A stretch of DNA of 64,000 bases from VXPQ01 sp965232485 (GCA_965232485.1 OZ246975.1:1922001-1986000); one strand, 5' to 3'. Numbered from the stretch's first letter, positions 45,030 through 53,768 are shown. Notes: generated by a model not told the origin, from the letters alone. Numbers and translations: made by a program.

Positions 45030-47000
45030 TTATGCATCGATGGTGGCGTACTTCGCATTGCGCTCAATGAACTGCCTGCGCGGCTCGACGGCGTCGCCCA
45101 TCAGCGTCGAGAACACGCGGTCGGCCACGGCGCCGTCCTCCACCGTCACCCGTTGCAGGCGGCGGGTAGCGGGATCCATGGTCGTATCCCAAAGCTGCTC
45201 GGGATTCATCTCGCCCAGTCCCTTGTAGCGCTGAATGGATATTTTCTGTTTGCCCGCCTCGCGCAGCTCCCGCGTTTTCGCGGCCAGCTGACCTTCCGAC
45301 CAAAGATAGTGCTCCCGCCGACCCGCCTGCACCTTGAAGAGCGGCGGCAACGCCACATACACGTAGCCGCTTTCGAAGAGGGGGCGCAGGTGGCGGTACA
45401 AAAACGTGAGGAGCAGGGTGCGAATATGCGCCCCGTCCACGTCGGCGTCCGTCATCAGAATAATCTTGTGGTATCGCAAACGCGACAAATCGAACGAATC
45501 TTCCAGTCCGACCAGACCCGTGCCCAGGGCCGTGACCATATTCCGGATTTCTTCGTTTTCGAGAATCCGGGGGAGGCGGGCCCGCTCCACGTTCAGAATC
45601 TTCCCGCGCAGGGGCAGAATGGCTTGAAAATGGCGGTCGCGCGCCTGCTTGGCCGATCCGCCCGCCGAATCGCCCTCGACAAGATATAGTTCCGATTCCT
45701 CCGGGTTGCGCGAGGCGCAATCGGCCAGTTTCCCGGGCAGTCCGCCGCCGGAAAAAGCGCTCTTCCGCTGCACCAGTTCGCGCGCCTTGCGGGCGGCGAG
45801 GCGGGCTTGCGCGGCAAGAATCACCTTCTCGATGATGGCTTTCGTCTGGCGGGGATGATCTTCAAGCCACTGTCCCAGTTTTTCGTTCACCAGCGTTTCG
45901 ACTGCGCTCTGCACCTCCGAATTGCCCAGTTTGGTCTTGGTCTGGCCCTCGAACTGCGGCTCGGCCACCCGAACGGAAAGCACGGCGGTCAATCCTTCCC
46001 GGAAATCGTCCCCGGACAGATCGACTTTGGCGTTCTTCACCAGATTGTTCTTCTCCGAGTAGGCTTTCAGGGTCCGGGTCAGCGCCCGGCGGAACCCCGA
46101 TATGTGCGTACCGCCTTCGTGCGTATTGATATTGTTGACGAAGGAAAGCACGTTTTCCGTGTAGCCGGCGTTGTATCGCATCGCCAACTCCACCGGCACC
46201 TCGACGTCTTCCTCGGAGATGTAAATCGTTTCTTCCTGGATGACCGTCCGGGTTTCGTCGAGGTAGTCGACGAACTCCACAATGCCGCCCTCGAAATGAT
46301 ATTCCTCGCGGCGCAATGCTTCGTCTTCCTCGCGGAAGTCCTCGATAGCGATGCGCGCGTTGCGATTCAGATAGGCCAGTTCGCGCAAACGACCCGATAG
46401 CGTATCGAAACGAAATTCCGTCTCGGTGAAAATCCCCGGATCCGGGCGAAACGTCACTTCGGTGCCGGTTTCTTCGTCGGGCCGCAGCGCGCGTCCCCGC
46501 GCGACCGGCCCCAGCGGTTTGCCGTACGCATACTCCTGGCGCCATTCGTAACCGTCCCGGCGCACTATGGCCGTCAAGGTCGCGGCAAGGGCATTCACGC
46601 AAGAAACGCCTACCCCGTGCAGTCCGCCCGACACCTTGTAGGTATCCTTGTCGAACTTGCCGCCCGCATGAAGCGTCGTCATCACCACTTCCAGCGCGGA
46701 ACGTTTCTCCTTGGGGTGTTCCTCGACCGGAATGCCGCGCCCGTTGTCCACGACGCACACGGAGCCGTCTTCGCGGATGGAGACTTCGATCTGATCGCAG
46801 TACCCGACCAGCGCCTCGTCGATGGCGTTGTCCACGACTTCGTACACCAGATGGTGCAGTCCGCGGAGTCCTACGTCTCCTATGTACATGGCCGGGCGCT
46901 TGCGGACGGCTTCCAGTCCTTCAAGCACCTGAATATTTTCTGCGCCGTACCCGTTTTCGGCGATTTTTACTTGCTGATCCATTGTTTGATCGGTATGCAT
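45030..47000 (-). CDS. gyrB: DNA gyrase subunit B
   Basis: 656 aa from the ATG at 47000 (MHTDQT), with a second ATG at 46982. This is the ATPase subunit of gyrase. GHKL motifs: EVVDNAIDEALVGYC, VVDNGRGIPVEEHPKEKRSA and KVSGGLHGVGVSCVNAL; TOPRIM motifs: YLVEGDSAGGSAKQARDR and ILMTDADVDGAHIRTLLL; the GyrB C-terminus YKGLGEMNPEQLWDTTMDP ends PRRQFIERNAKYA, as in GyrB rather than ParE. Length is short like other GyrB without the E. coli insertion. Confidence 0.96.
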   Translation of the reverse strand: MHTDQTMDQQVKIAENGYGAENIQVLEGLEAVRKRPAMYIGDVGLRGLHHLVYEVVDNAIDEALVGYCDQIEVSIREDGSVCVVDNGRGIPVEEHPKEKRSALEVVMTTLHAGGKFDKDTYKVSGGLHGVGVSCVNALAATLTAIVRRDGYEWRQEYAYGKPLGPVARGRALRPDEETGTEVTFRPDPGIFTETEFRFDTLSGRLRELAYLNRNARIAIEDFREEDEALRREEYHFEGGIVEFVDYLDETRTVIQEETIYISEEDVEVPVELAMRYNAGYTENVLSFVNNINTHEGGTHISGFRRALTRTLKAYSEKNNLVKNAKVDLSGDDFREGLTAVLSVRVAEPQFEGQTKTKLGNSEVQSAVETLVNEKLGQWLEDHPRQTKAIIEKVILAAQARLAARKARELVQRKSAFSGGGLPGKLADCASRNPEESELYLVEGDSAGGSAKQARDRHFQAILPLRGKILNVERARLPRILENEEIRNMVTALGTGLVGLEDSFDLSRLRYHKIILMTDADVDGAHIRTLLLTFLYRHLRPLFESGYVYVALPPLFKVQAGRREHYLWSEGQLAAKTRELREAGKQKISIQRYKGLGEMNPEQLWDTTMDPATRRLQRVTVEDGAVADRVFSTLMGDAVEPRRQFIERNAKYATIDA

Positions 47001-47225
47001 AAACCTGTTCGCGCCTCGTAAACCGAAGGATCGTGGGCCGGAGCGGACAGACCGCTGCGCCGGACAGAAAGGATGCGGGGCGCCCTGCCGCGCATACATC
47101 CTTGCAAGATACGAAACATAGCGTCGGAAAACATGGGGGCGGAACGCTCGATTACGCTTCCGGGCGCCGCAGAAATTCTTTGAGGGGCCGCGGCGGTTCC
47201 TCGTCTTGGCCGGGGAGAGGGTATG

Positions 47226-47328
47226 GAGGTTGGCGGCCGGCGCGGCGGTTCCTCATTGTCGCCGGAAAAGCCCATGGCCCTGGGTACATGGACGGCTCCG
47301 GCGTTCCTGAAGCGCATTCGGCCATGAA
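47226..47328 (-). pseudogene. remnant of a cysteine desulfurase active-site loop
   Basis: On the minus strand 47328-47226 reads ECASGTPEPS, then after a one-base shift HVPRAMGFSGDNEE. The IscS-like gene at 52214-53401 has SACTSGTPEPSHVFKAIGLSGDEAES at the same place. DNA similarity extends over about 60 bp (TCGCCGGAAA... GACGGCTCCGGCGTTCCTGA). It is therefore a broken fragment of a related gene. The rest of 47001-47450 is non-coding, with a 13-bp direct repeat GCGGCGGTTCCTC (47190 and 47242) and an AT-rich patch at 47335-47375. Confidence 0.55.
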
Positions 47329-47450
47329 AGCGGCCAAAATATTATTTTTTAAGAAATTATAATATATCATTAGGTGCTTATATCGAAAAGCAACCGTTCA
47401 AGCCCATAACTTGACATCCCGATTGCATCTGTCAGTCACCGGAAAGTACC

Positions 47451-48077
47451 ATGGCGAAGCTTCGTGCTTCCATGTCGGTCAAGGAGTTCGACGACAATTA
47501 TTTTTACGCCGCGGACCTCAAGGCCTTCGCGCGCCAGCTCGGTATCGCTGTCGGCCGACGGCGCAAGCTTGAGCTTGAGGCCCTCATCCGCGACTTTCTG
47601 CGAACAGGGGTGGTTCCGCCCGCCAAACCCATGCCTGATCGACGGTCCGGAGCAGGGCGCGACAGGCTGGCCGCCGAAACGGTCGTCCGGGCTTACGTCG
47701 ACGACAGGAGAACAAAAACATTCCTTCGAGACCTCGTCCATGCGCGCGCGCCGTCGCTGAGAGACAAGTCAGGCCAGTGGTACTGGCTCAACGAATGGCG
47801 CAGCGCGCAACTTCAGGCAGGCCGGCGCATCACCTACGCGGAGCTCGGCGATCGATTACTGGAGCTTATGCGCTCGGAGGGCCGCTTGCCGCGGATCCCC
47901 GCTGCTCGATTTAACAATTTCGTCACGGATTTCAAGGCGGACCCAGCCAACAAGGGCAAGAGCCGGGCCGACGCCGTGGCGGCCTGGGAGTGCATCAAGT
48001 CCGCCCCCGGACCGAAGACCTACGAGGCCTATGCGGCGCTTGAACCCGGTCGGCGCAAGGCAGCCGGTTCGGGGTAG
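47451..48077 (+). CDS. SAP-like domain hypothetical protein
   Basis: 208 aa; GGAAAG lies 6 bases upstream of the ATG. Residues about 15-55 (FYAADLKAFARQLGIAVG, LELEALIRDFLRTG) look like a SAP-type helix-extended-loop-helix nucleic-acid-binding motif. A middle segment (KTFLRDLVHARAPSL ... YWLNEWRSAQLQAG) and a Lys/Arg-rich C-terminus follow. Proteins of this layout occur on mobile islands, but their function is not known to me. It is the first gene of the accessory region. Confidence 0.65.
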   Translation: MAKLRASMSVKEFDDNYFYAADLKAFARQLGIAVGRRRKLELEALIRDFLRTGVVPPAKPMPDRRSGAGRDRLAAETVVRAYVDDRRTKTFLRDLVHARAPSLRDKSGQWYWLNEWRSAQLQAGRRITYAELGDRLLELMRSEGRLPRIPAARFNNFVTDFKADPANKGKSRADAVAAWECIKSAPGPKTYEAYAALEPGRRKAAGSG

Positions 48078-48224
48078 CAGAAGCCCCATCGCTGGCGCGC
48101 CGGCGTGGCAAGACGATGTAGCCTTGGTTATTGGCAATGGCTAACTACTGTCCATCTCCGTTATTTAGCGCCTAAAAGAATCAAACGGGCGACCTGTGGC
48201 AACCGGTCGCAAGAGCCTGGGCCG

Positions 48225-48660
48225 TCTGTGCGAACCTGCCCCGCGCGCGCACATCATAACTGGTGCGCGCCCCATAGCCACCTTGCGCCATGCACTGACG
48301 CGGGGCGCGCACGCCTTTCACGCGTGGAGCGTGTGCACCAATAATTATTGTGCGCACAAAAACGACGCGCACAGGAGGGAGCGCGACGAAGGAGCGCGGC
48401 CTGTGCGCGGCCATATCGGCGGCGACAGAATTAATCGCCGGACGCTGGGAAACGAGCAACAGGGGCGCTGCGCTTGTGCGTACGGCCCGCTACTGGATCG
48501 AATCGAAGCGCCAACCTTCCCTTCGGGCCGTGCGCACAAGCGCGGCGACCATACCCTTTGCATAAAGAACCCCGCCGCTGTACCGAGGAACGAGGTACTG
48601 CGGCGGGGCCTGGGCCGGACGTGACAGACGCTTCAGCGAAGCGGGAATTTCTGATTTTTG
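48225..48660. repeat. cluster of large inverted repeats in a gene-poor stretch
   Basis: 48078-49066 has no gene I can support. It contains: GTGCGCGCCCC (48263-48273) paired with GGGGCGCGCAC (48302-48312); a near-palindrome centred on CAATAATTATTG at 48332-48356; 19-bp arms CGCTTGTGCGTACGGCCCG (48471-48489) and 48524-48542 with one mismatch around a 34-base loop; a 15-bp stem with one mismatch at 48570-48584/48594-48608; and GCTTC-AGC-GAAGC at 48630-48642 followed by a T-rich stretch. GTGCGCA recurs throughout. It could be a structured RNA, an origin or transfer site, or a recombination site. Confidence 0.55.
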
Positions 48661-48977
48661 CTTTCGATGCGCGCGCTTGGTTTTGACCTGGGCAACCTGT
48701 CGCGGGTCGTATTCACGAATAATTCAAAAATGATTCACGCCGCCTTCCTTTTTAAGGTACACCCCCCTTGTACATATATTCCGAGTCGTTCAGCTATCGG
48801 CCTGAGCGGGCGCCGCCGCGCTCCCGGTACTCGACAGAAATCGTTCTCTTTTCGCCGGGCGCGTGGACTCGCCAAGCCGTTACGTCGAACACGGATCAAA
48901 CATCTATCGCACACTTGTAACCTAATTCAGATGGATGGGCTGGGGTCGATTTCTGGCCGAAGGCGACCGAAAAGGGC

Positions 48978-49006
48978 TTGACAGTGCTCCGGGCGTGCCT
49001 TATGCT
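48978..49006 (+). promoter_or_regulatory. sigma70-type promoter of the AT-rich gene
   Basis: TTGACA (48978-48983) and TATGCT (49001-49006) are 17 bases apart, near-consensus for sigma70, 60 bp before the ATG at 49067. It lies immediately after GC-rich sequence and just upstream of the low-GC gene. Confidence 0.55.
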
Positions 49007-49066
49007 GGGAGCGTTGTGCTCGGCTCCGGCCGGGCTTCGTCCTTTGTAACTTGCTTCTACTTCGTC

Positions 49067-49678
49067 ATGAAACGTATCTCTCTTCTTCTCGGAATCGCTT
49101 TTGCTTTTACTGCCTTTGTTGCGACATTCGATGTGAATGCGCAGTCGCTTGATAATGAGACTATAGCAAACTCAAAAGGGGTTGCTATAGTCTATGTTGC
49201 GTATGATGCTTCATTAACAAGATTTCATACTCCTTTGGATGGTAGTACTAAAAATGCACATTCTCCTTTAGGTATTACATTGGGTGCTGGTACAGCATTT
49301 GATACATTTTTAAATGGGGTGGTTGAGGCAAGTGTTTATGAAGTAGATGAACCTATTCATCCCTCTTTTGATCTTGTTTCTGAAACTCAAATATGGAGTT
49401 TTATGGGTGGCTTAAAATTGCAAGATCCAAATCAAGGTATTTTTTGGGACTTGCTTTTTGGATTGAGTAGCCACACATATAATTTTGAGGATATTGATCT
49501 GGGAGATGCGGGGAGAAGTAATGGTTTTGCTATGTCAACAAGCATGAATATACCTATAGTGCTTTTAAAAAGAAACCCTGTGATTGTTTCTTTTGGTGTA
49601 AGGAAGGTTTTTGCTGAGGACACTGGACATATTAATTATTCTTTAGGTCTGAAAGTTTTACAGATTTTTACTCGATAA
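49067..49678 (+). CDS. AT-rich outer-membrane-beta-barrel-like protein
   Basis: 203 aa from the ATG at 49067, with a signal peptide (MKRISLLLGIAFAFTAFVAT...NAQ). Alternating hydrophobic strands (VAIVYVAYDASLTRF, LGITLGAGTAF, WSFMGGLKL, NPVIVSFGVRKVF, INYSLGLKVLQIF) suggest a small barrel; the last strand ends in aromatic-x-Arg. The coding sequence from about 49140 is strikingly AT-rich with T/A-ending codons, unlike all neighbours, pointing to recent transfer. No family can be named. Confidence 0.7.
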   Translation: MKRISLLLGIAFAFTAFVATFDVNAQSLDNETIANSKGVAIVYVAYDASLTRFHTPLDGSTKNAHSPLGITLGAGTAFDTFLNGVVEASVYEVDEPIHPSFDLVSETQIWSFMGGLKLQDPNQGIFWDLLFGLSSHTYNFEDIDLGDAGRSNGFAMSTSMNIPIVLLKRNPVIVSFGVRKVFAEDTGHINYSLGLKVLQIFTR

Positions 49679-49742
49679 AATATATTTAGGATTAGAGGTG
49701 AAATCCTCATCTTCTCCTTTTCCGGAGCGCGAGAGACGGCCC

Positions 49743-50003
49743 CTACTCGTCGAAATCGACCACGCCGCGTTCCCAAAGCGTCTCGATCGCGTGGCCTGCG
49801 TCCCGGGTGTTTACCCCGGCGCCTTTGGATATGGCCGAGATCGATCCGGACGCTTCGCCCTGCCGCGCCCACAGAAAAGCGTACACCCGCCACACGCTGG
49901 CCGGACCGGACCGGCTGTATTCCTCGCGGCAGTAGCGCTCCATGCCGGTCAAGCCGCGGTATTCCTCGGCGATCCGGATTCTCTCAGTTCGTTCTTCGCT
50001 CAT
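49743..50003 (-). CDS. small winged-helix-like protein
   Basis: 86 aa. The ATG at 50003 overlaps the stop of the upstream gene by 4 bp. A charged N-terminus (MSEERTERIRIAEEYRGL) is followed by a helix-turn-helix-like tail (AISKGAGVNTRDAGHAIETL, WERGVVDFDE). The N-terminal part is repeated in a truncated copy at 51103-51213. It probably regulates or replicates a mobile element together with the next gene. Confidence 0.65.
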   Translation of the reverse strand: MSEERTERIRIAEEYRGLTGMERYCREEYSRSGPASVWRVYAFLWARQGEASGSISAISKGAGVNTRDAGHAIETLWERGVVDFDE

Positions 50004-50614
50004 GCGCGTCCAGTTAAAGCCGGCTGGTTGTCCAGGCTCTCCGCGCGGCGCAATCCTTCGATCCGCCGCCGTTCGGCTGCTGTCGCCGTCGGATCGAATG
50101 CTACCCGGCTAATGATTCCCGCGGCGAGAAGCTGCTTTATTGCGGCGTGCACGGCCTGCCGGGACAGGCCTGTATCGAGCACGATCTTCGGGGCTGCGAA
50201 TCTGTGCACGTGCGCTCCGCACGTAATCCAGCGGCGCCATGTTGCGTACAGGACACGGTCGGCGACGCTCCATAACTCCGGAGCATCCTCGTACGCCCGC
50301 CATGCTCTAAAGCCGATCCAGTCGGAGGGGTTCGATGGCCTGTGAATGATGCCATGCGCTTCCAGGGCGTTCACGGCTGCGCTGGCCGCCTGCCTGGATA
50401 CGCCAATTCTGCGGGCGAGACTCGTAACCGACAGGCGTTCGACGGCTTCTCGTCGAGCGTTTTCGGCGCGGGCCATGAGCGCAAACATAACCCGGCTCGC
50501 CGTGCTCGACAGGTTCGGGCCTGCGTACGATCCGGAAGCATACAGTGGCCATACGTTCCCTTCGATGGCGTAGCGCGTCGAGGTGTAGTTCATCTTTCCC
50601 AGCGATTCGTCCAT
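50000..50614 (-). CDS. double helix-turn-helix protein
   Basis: 204 aa. Two winged-helix units are visible: LARRIGVSRQAASAAVNALEA with GIIHRPSN at about 67-97, and IVLDTGLSRQAVHAAIKQLLA with GIISRV at about 140-170. This layout resembles MarR-type or plasmid-replication DNA-binding proteins. It is translationally coupled to the 86-aa gene. Its role is likely control of the accessory element. Confidence 0.7.
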   Translation of the reverse strand: MDESLGKMNYTSTRYAIEGNVWPLYASGSYAGPNLSSTASRVMFALMARAENARREAVERLSVTSLARRIGVSRQAASAAVNALEAHGIIHRPSNPSDWIGFRAWRAYEDAPELWSVADRVLYATWRRWITCGAHVHRFAAPKIVLDTGLSRQAVHAAIKQLLAAGIISRVAFDPTATAAERRRIEGLRRAESLDNQPALTGRA

Positions 50615-50703
50615 GACGGTTTTTGGGGCGGCCTGTCAAAAATACTTTACACTTTATGCCGGGAAAGGTTTCAAATTCAAGGGCCTGCACAGGTGCGGCG
50701 CCC

Positions 50704-50931
50704 TCATTTGCCTGGTAATTTCTCCGATCGCTCGTTCGCCTGGCGCCGCGAGGCGCGGCGTTCTTCCTTCAGCTCCTGCACATACGCCATCAGCTCCGGA
50801 TCGCGCTTTTGCTCCGGAGTCATCCAATCCTCGATGTTTTCCGGGATCATGCCCGTCGCCATGTAGATCAGGCCGAGCCCAAGCCGGTCCATCGGCCGGT
50901 CCGGTCCGTGTCCGCTGTCTCCTGCTTTCAT
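50704..50931 (-). CDS. small hypothetical protein
   Basis: 75 aa from the ATG at 50931, with AGAGAAA about 6 bases upstream; a longer frame to 50994 lacks a ribosome-binding site. The sequence has GLIYMATGMIPENIEDWMTPEQ followed by a Lys/Arg/Glu-rich helix (AYVQELKEERRASRRQ). It is probably a mobile-element accessory protein; no family is recognised. Confidence 0.5.
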   Translation of the reverse strand: MKAGDSGHGPDRPMDRLGLGLIYMATGMIPENIEDWMTPEQKRDPELMAYVQELKEERRASRRQANERSEKLPGK

Positions 50932-51102
50932 AATGGTTTCTCTGGTTGCGTTCCTGCGCTGAAACGCCCCGAAACGGGGGCATCGAGGGTCCAACCGGAT
51001 TCAAAACGGGCCGCACAGGGCCGCACAGGGCTTCGAATTTCGGCTTCCCGGCTGATACGGGTGGTTCTGGGCCTATTTCGTATTTGCGGGCTTTACAGCG
51101 AC

Positions 51103-51213
51103 TTACAGGGGCAATTTCTTCTGCGGCGATCGCTGCCGTAATCGATATTCCATCCCGGTCAGGTCGCGATACTCTTCGACGATCCGGATTCTCTCGGTTC
51201 GTTCTTTGCTCAT
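51103..51213 (-). pseudogene. truncated copy of the 86-aa protein gene
   Basis: 36 codons: MSKERTERIRIVEEYRDLTGME, then a divergent tail and a TAA. The first 22 residues differ from the 86-aa protein (49743-50003) at only three positions, and the sequence upstream of the ATG (CCAGTTAAAGC) is also shared, including the last codons ALTGRA of an upstream HTH frame. It is the stump of a duplicated gene pair. Confidence 0.6.
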
Positions 51214-51308
51214 GCGCGTCCAGTTAAAGCCGCGGTGGAGTGCGGACCCGGCCCAGCCGCGCAAGGAACTGGAGCGGCCGGGCTGGGGAGCACGCAGGCG
51301 CGGCGACC

Positions 51309-52202
51309 TTATTCGCAGATTGCGGCCCGGGCCAGCTTCATTTCGCGTTTGCAGTGATTGCAGAACTTATCTCTACGTACTCCGAAGTCGTCAACGTACA
51401 TCGCCTCTGAAGTCCATGAATCGTGCGGACACTTCTTCGGTCCCGTGATTTTCACCTTCGGGATCGCGTCCGGATCCTTCAACCAACCGACGATCAGGCC
51501 GGGGCCGGCTTCCGGATGCGCCTTTGCTGCGCTCTGCACGCGCCGCCAATGCTCCGGATCGGTCGCGGCGATGGCCGCGTATTTCAGCGCGAGTACGCCT
51601 TTCGTTCGTAGCCAAGCCTTCGCACGTTGCTTCTCGATCTTCGAAGAATTGGAGTTATCAACAGAAATCCCCCCCCTTTTCGCGGGGTGGGGTTCATCCT
51701 TTTGTTCTATTTTAGTTAGGGTGTCATTTTGGGGCGAAATTGACACCCCCCCATTTTCGGCGGCTTCGATGGCGTTTTTGCGCATTGCGGGTTCAAGCCG
51801 GTACAGGTTTGAGCACATTCCGCCGTTCGGCTGACGCCGCTCGATGCGCTCTACGTACCCGGCTTCCTCCAACCGGCGCATGATCCGGAGCGTTTTCCGG
51901 CGAGCGTTCTTGCACGCTGGGAACGCATTCCGGGCGATCGTTTCGACGCTGGGCCACGCGGCGCCGTACCGATCGCCGCTTTCCTCCGGGTCCCAACCGA
52001 CGCGGTAGCACAGTTCGAGGAGCACCTTGCGCCCGCTTTCCTGCACTGGCCTATATCCGAGACATGTCAGGTCGAGCTGCTCGATCCATCTGATCCACGC
52101 TTCGAGGTCATTCGGAAACAGTTCGCACTGGTTCGGGTCGTCGTAAAGCGGCAGGGCAATCTGTTTGCTGTCGCTGTACCACAGCGCAAAGACGCGACGC
52201 AA
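51309..52202 (-). CDS. replication-initiator-like winged-helix protein
   Basis: 297 aa. The only start in frame is a TTG at 52202, directly after GGGGAGG, so initiation is unusual. A winged helix lies at about 55-130 (VLLELCYRVGWDPEES, YGAAWPSVETIARNAF, KTLRIMRRLEEAGYVERIERR), then a low-complexity linker, and a zinc-ribbon-like tail (KCPHDSW ... FCNHCKRE). Phage and plasmid replication proteins have this arrangement. A related domain lies after ruvA (3854-4159). It is located 11 bp downstream of the cysteine desulfurase gene. Confidence 0.7.
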   Translation of the reverse strand: MRRVFALWYSDSKQIALPLYDDPNQCELFPNDLEAWIRWIEQLDLTCLGYRPVQESGRKVLLELCYRVGWDPEESGDRYGAAWPSVETIARNAFPACKNARRKTLRIMRRLEEAGYVERIERRQPNGGMCSNLYRLEPAMRKNAIEAAENGGVSISPQNDTLTKIEQKDEPHPAKRGGISVDNSNSSKIEKQRAKAWLRTKGVLALKYAAIAATDPEHWRRVQSAAKAHPEAGPGLIVGWLKDPDAIPKVKITGPKKCPHDSWTSEAMYVDDFGVRRDKFCNHCKREMKLARAAICE

Positions 52203-52213
52203 CCTCCCCGGTC

Positions 52214-53401
52214 TTAAACGGGATGCAACTGCTCGACGGCGGAGAGTTTTTCCAGCGCGGCTTCAATTAGCTCCACGGCGACTTCCATGTCTTCGTCGCT
52301 GGCGTCGAAACCGAGGCTGAAGCGAATGGAGGATTCCGCCTCGTCGCCGGAAAGACCAATGGCTTTGAACACATGGGACGGCTCCGGCGTTCCTGAGGTG
52401 CACGCAGAACCGGTCGAAGCCGCCAGGTTCGGTTGCAAGGCGGCAAGTATGTCGTGCGCAGAAAACCCGCCAAAACGAATATTCGCGTTGCCGGGGTGGC
52501 GAGCCGATCCCGAAGGGCCATTCACGGCGATTGGCCGCGGCAACCGGCGAAGTCGCTCCACGAACGCATCGCGGCGTCGGGCCATCTCCGAACGTCTTTC
52601 GACGATTGCCGCCGAACAGAGCATGCTGACCGCCGCCCCCATGCCCACGCACAAAGGAACCGGGGTAGTGCCCGACCGCAAGCCATGCTGTTGACCGCCT
52701 CCGTAGATCAACGGTTCGATGTACGGCTGCATCGCACGCGATACATATAAGGCCCCGATTCCTTTCGGGCCATACATCTTGTGCGCGGAAAGGCTCACCA
52801 TGTCCGCAATCTCCGCGAAACCATCCATGGGCATGGCGAGAGACGCCTGGGCAGCGTCGCAATGAAAAACGGCGCCGTACGCTCTGGTCATTTCCGAAAT
52901 CCGCGCTACGTTCTGTATGGTCCCGATTTCATTATTCACAGCCATAACGGATACGGCAAGCACCTCCTCGTCCAAGGCGTCGAAAAGCACCTCCATGTCT
53001 ATAAATCCCTCCCGATCCACGGGGATATGCTCGACGGAAAAGCCGAGTTGCTCCCTGATCGCCCGGCCTGCGGCAAGCACGGATTTGTGCTCGATGGCGC
53101 TCAGCAACACCCGGCGGCGCTTGCCCTTTGCAGCGCGGCGGGCCAGTCCAAGCAAGGCCATATTGTTGGATTCCGTGGCCCCCGAAGTAAAAATAATTTC
53201 GTCGGCGTCCGCGCCGATTAACCTTGCTACGTGCTCCGCCGCCTTATCGACAGCCTGCGAGGACTTCCAACCGATGGCGTGATCCGACGAATGCGGATTG
53301 CCGAACGCTTCCGTAAGCCAGGGCCGCATCGCGGTCAATACGTCTGGATGGATCGGCGTGGTGGCCTGATGGTCCAGGTAGATGGTTTGGGAGGCGGACA
53401 T
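52214..53401 (-). CDS. sspA: cysteine desulfurase, probable SspA of the phosphorothioation system
   Basis: 395 aa, fold type I PLP enzyme of the IscS/NifS group. The PLP lysine is K208 in LSAHKMYGPKG; the persulfide cysteine is C334 in GSACTSGTPEPSHV; SGATESNN and AIEHKSVL are conserved. It takes sulfur from L-cysteine and passes it on. Position argues for SspA: it faces away from an sspBCD-type operon across 334 bp, as in SspABCD loci. A housekeeping IscS role cannot be excluded, because no iscU follows it. Confidence 0.82.
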   Translation of the reverse strand: MSASQTIYLDHQATTPIHPDVLTAMRPWLTEAFGNPHSSDHAIGWKSSQAVDKAAEHVARLIGADADEIIFTSGATESNNMALLGLARRAAKGKRRRVLLSAIEHKSVLAAGRAIREQLGFSVEHIPVDREGFIDMEVLFDALDEEVLAVSVMAVNNEIGTIQNVARISEMTRAYGAVFHCDAAQASLAMPMDGFAEIADMVSLSAHKMYGPKGIGALYVSRAMQPYIEPLIYGGGQQHGLRSGTTPVPLCVGMGAAVSMLCSAAIVERRSEMARRRDAFVERLRRLPRPIAVNGPSGSARHPGNANIRFGGFSAHDILAALQPNLAASTGSACTSGTPEPSHVFKAIGLSGDEAESSIRFSLGFDASDEDMEVAVELIEAALEKLSAVEQLHPV

Positions 53402-53525
53402 GGATCAATCGCGGAAAAAACGGGTCGAGCTTTTATTGGGGAATAATTTACATATTTCGTACATATATTTTCCTTGCCCGAACAGGATAGGGTTATGTTA
53501 CAATGTATGACAAAAACCCTTCCCT

Positions 53526-53640
53526 ATGCAATCGCGAATATCCCGAAATGCTTGCAATCCAGCGTAAGAATCTCGAACTTCAAGGCATAAGCAATACTTG
53601 ATGGAACGCCCGCCGCATCGCTCGGAACTTCGGACCTGCC
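53526..53640 (-). pseudogene. possible remnant of a PIN-domain protein
   Basis: On the minus strand a frame reads SSIAYALKFEILTLDCKHFG and stops near 53526. ALK-x-EILTLD-x-KHF resembles the last strands of VapC/PIN toxins, but no upstream part or start codon is intact. The remainder of the gap 53402-53735 holds an AT-rich patch and the candidate -7 box at 53712. Confidence 0.2.
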
Positions 53641-53711
53641 TCCCGAAGAACGCCGTGCGCCCTGCGGCGGAAATCACCCACCTCTTATAGCGTTTTGGTC
53701 GAGTAACGCGC

Positions 53712-53719
53712 TACCTTTG
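53712..53719 (+). promoter_or_regulatory. -7 box of the sspBCD-type operon
   Basis: TACCTTTG is a perfect match to the Bacteroidota -7 consensus TAnnTTTG. A -33 TTTG at the ideal distance is not seen (TTTG at 53695 is only 14 bases away). The implied start of transcription lies about 44 bases before the ATG at 53769, which favours that start over 53736. Confidence 0.35.
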
Positions 53720-53768
53720 GAGTCAGTGCAAGAACATGCCGCGCGGACCGCTATATCAAAAGGGCTAC

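Noticed and set aside
48196..48624. A 142-codon plus-strand frame in the inverted-repeat cluster
   Set aside because: It runs through several long palindromes, its composition is atypical and no motif is recognisable; other overlapping frames there are equally unconvincing.
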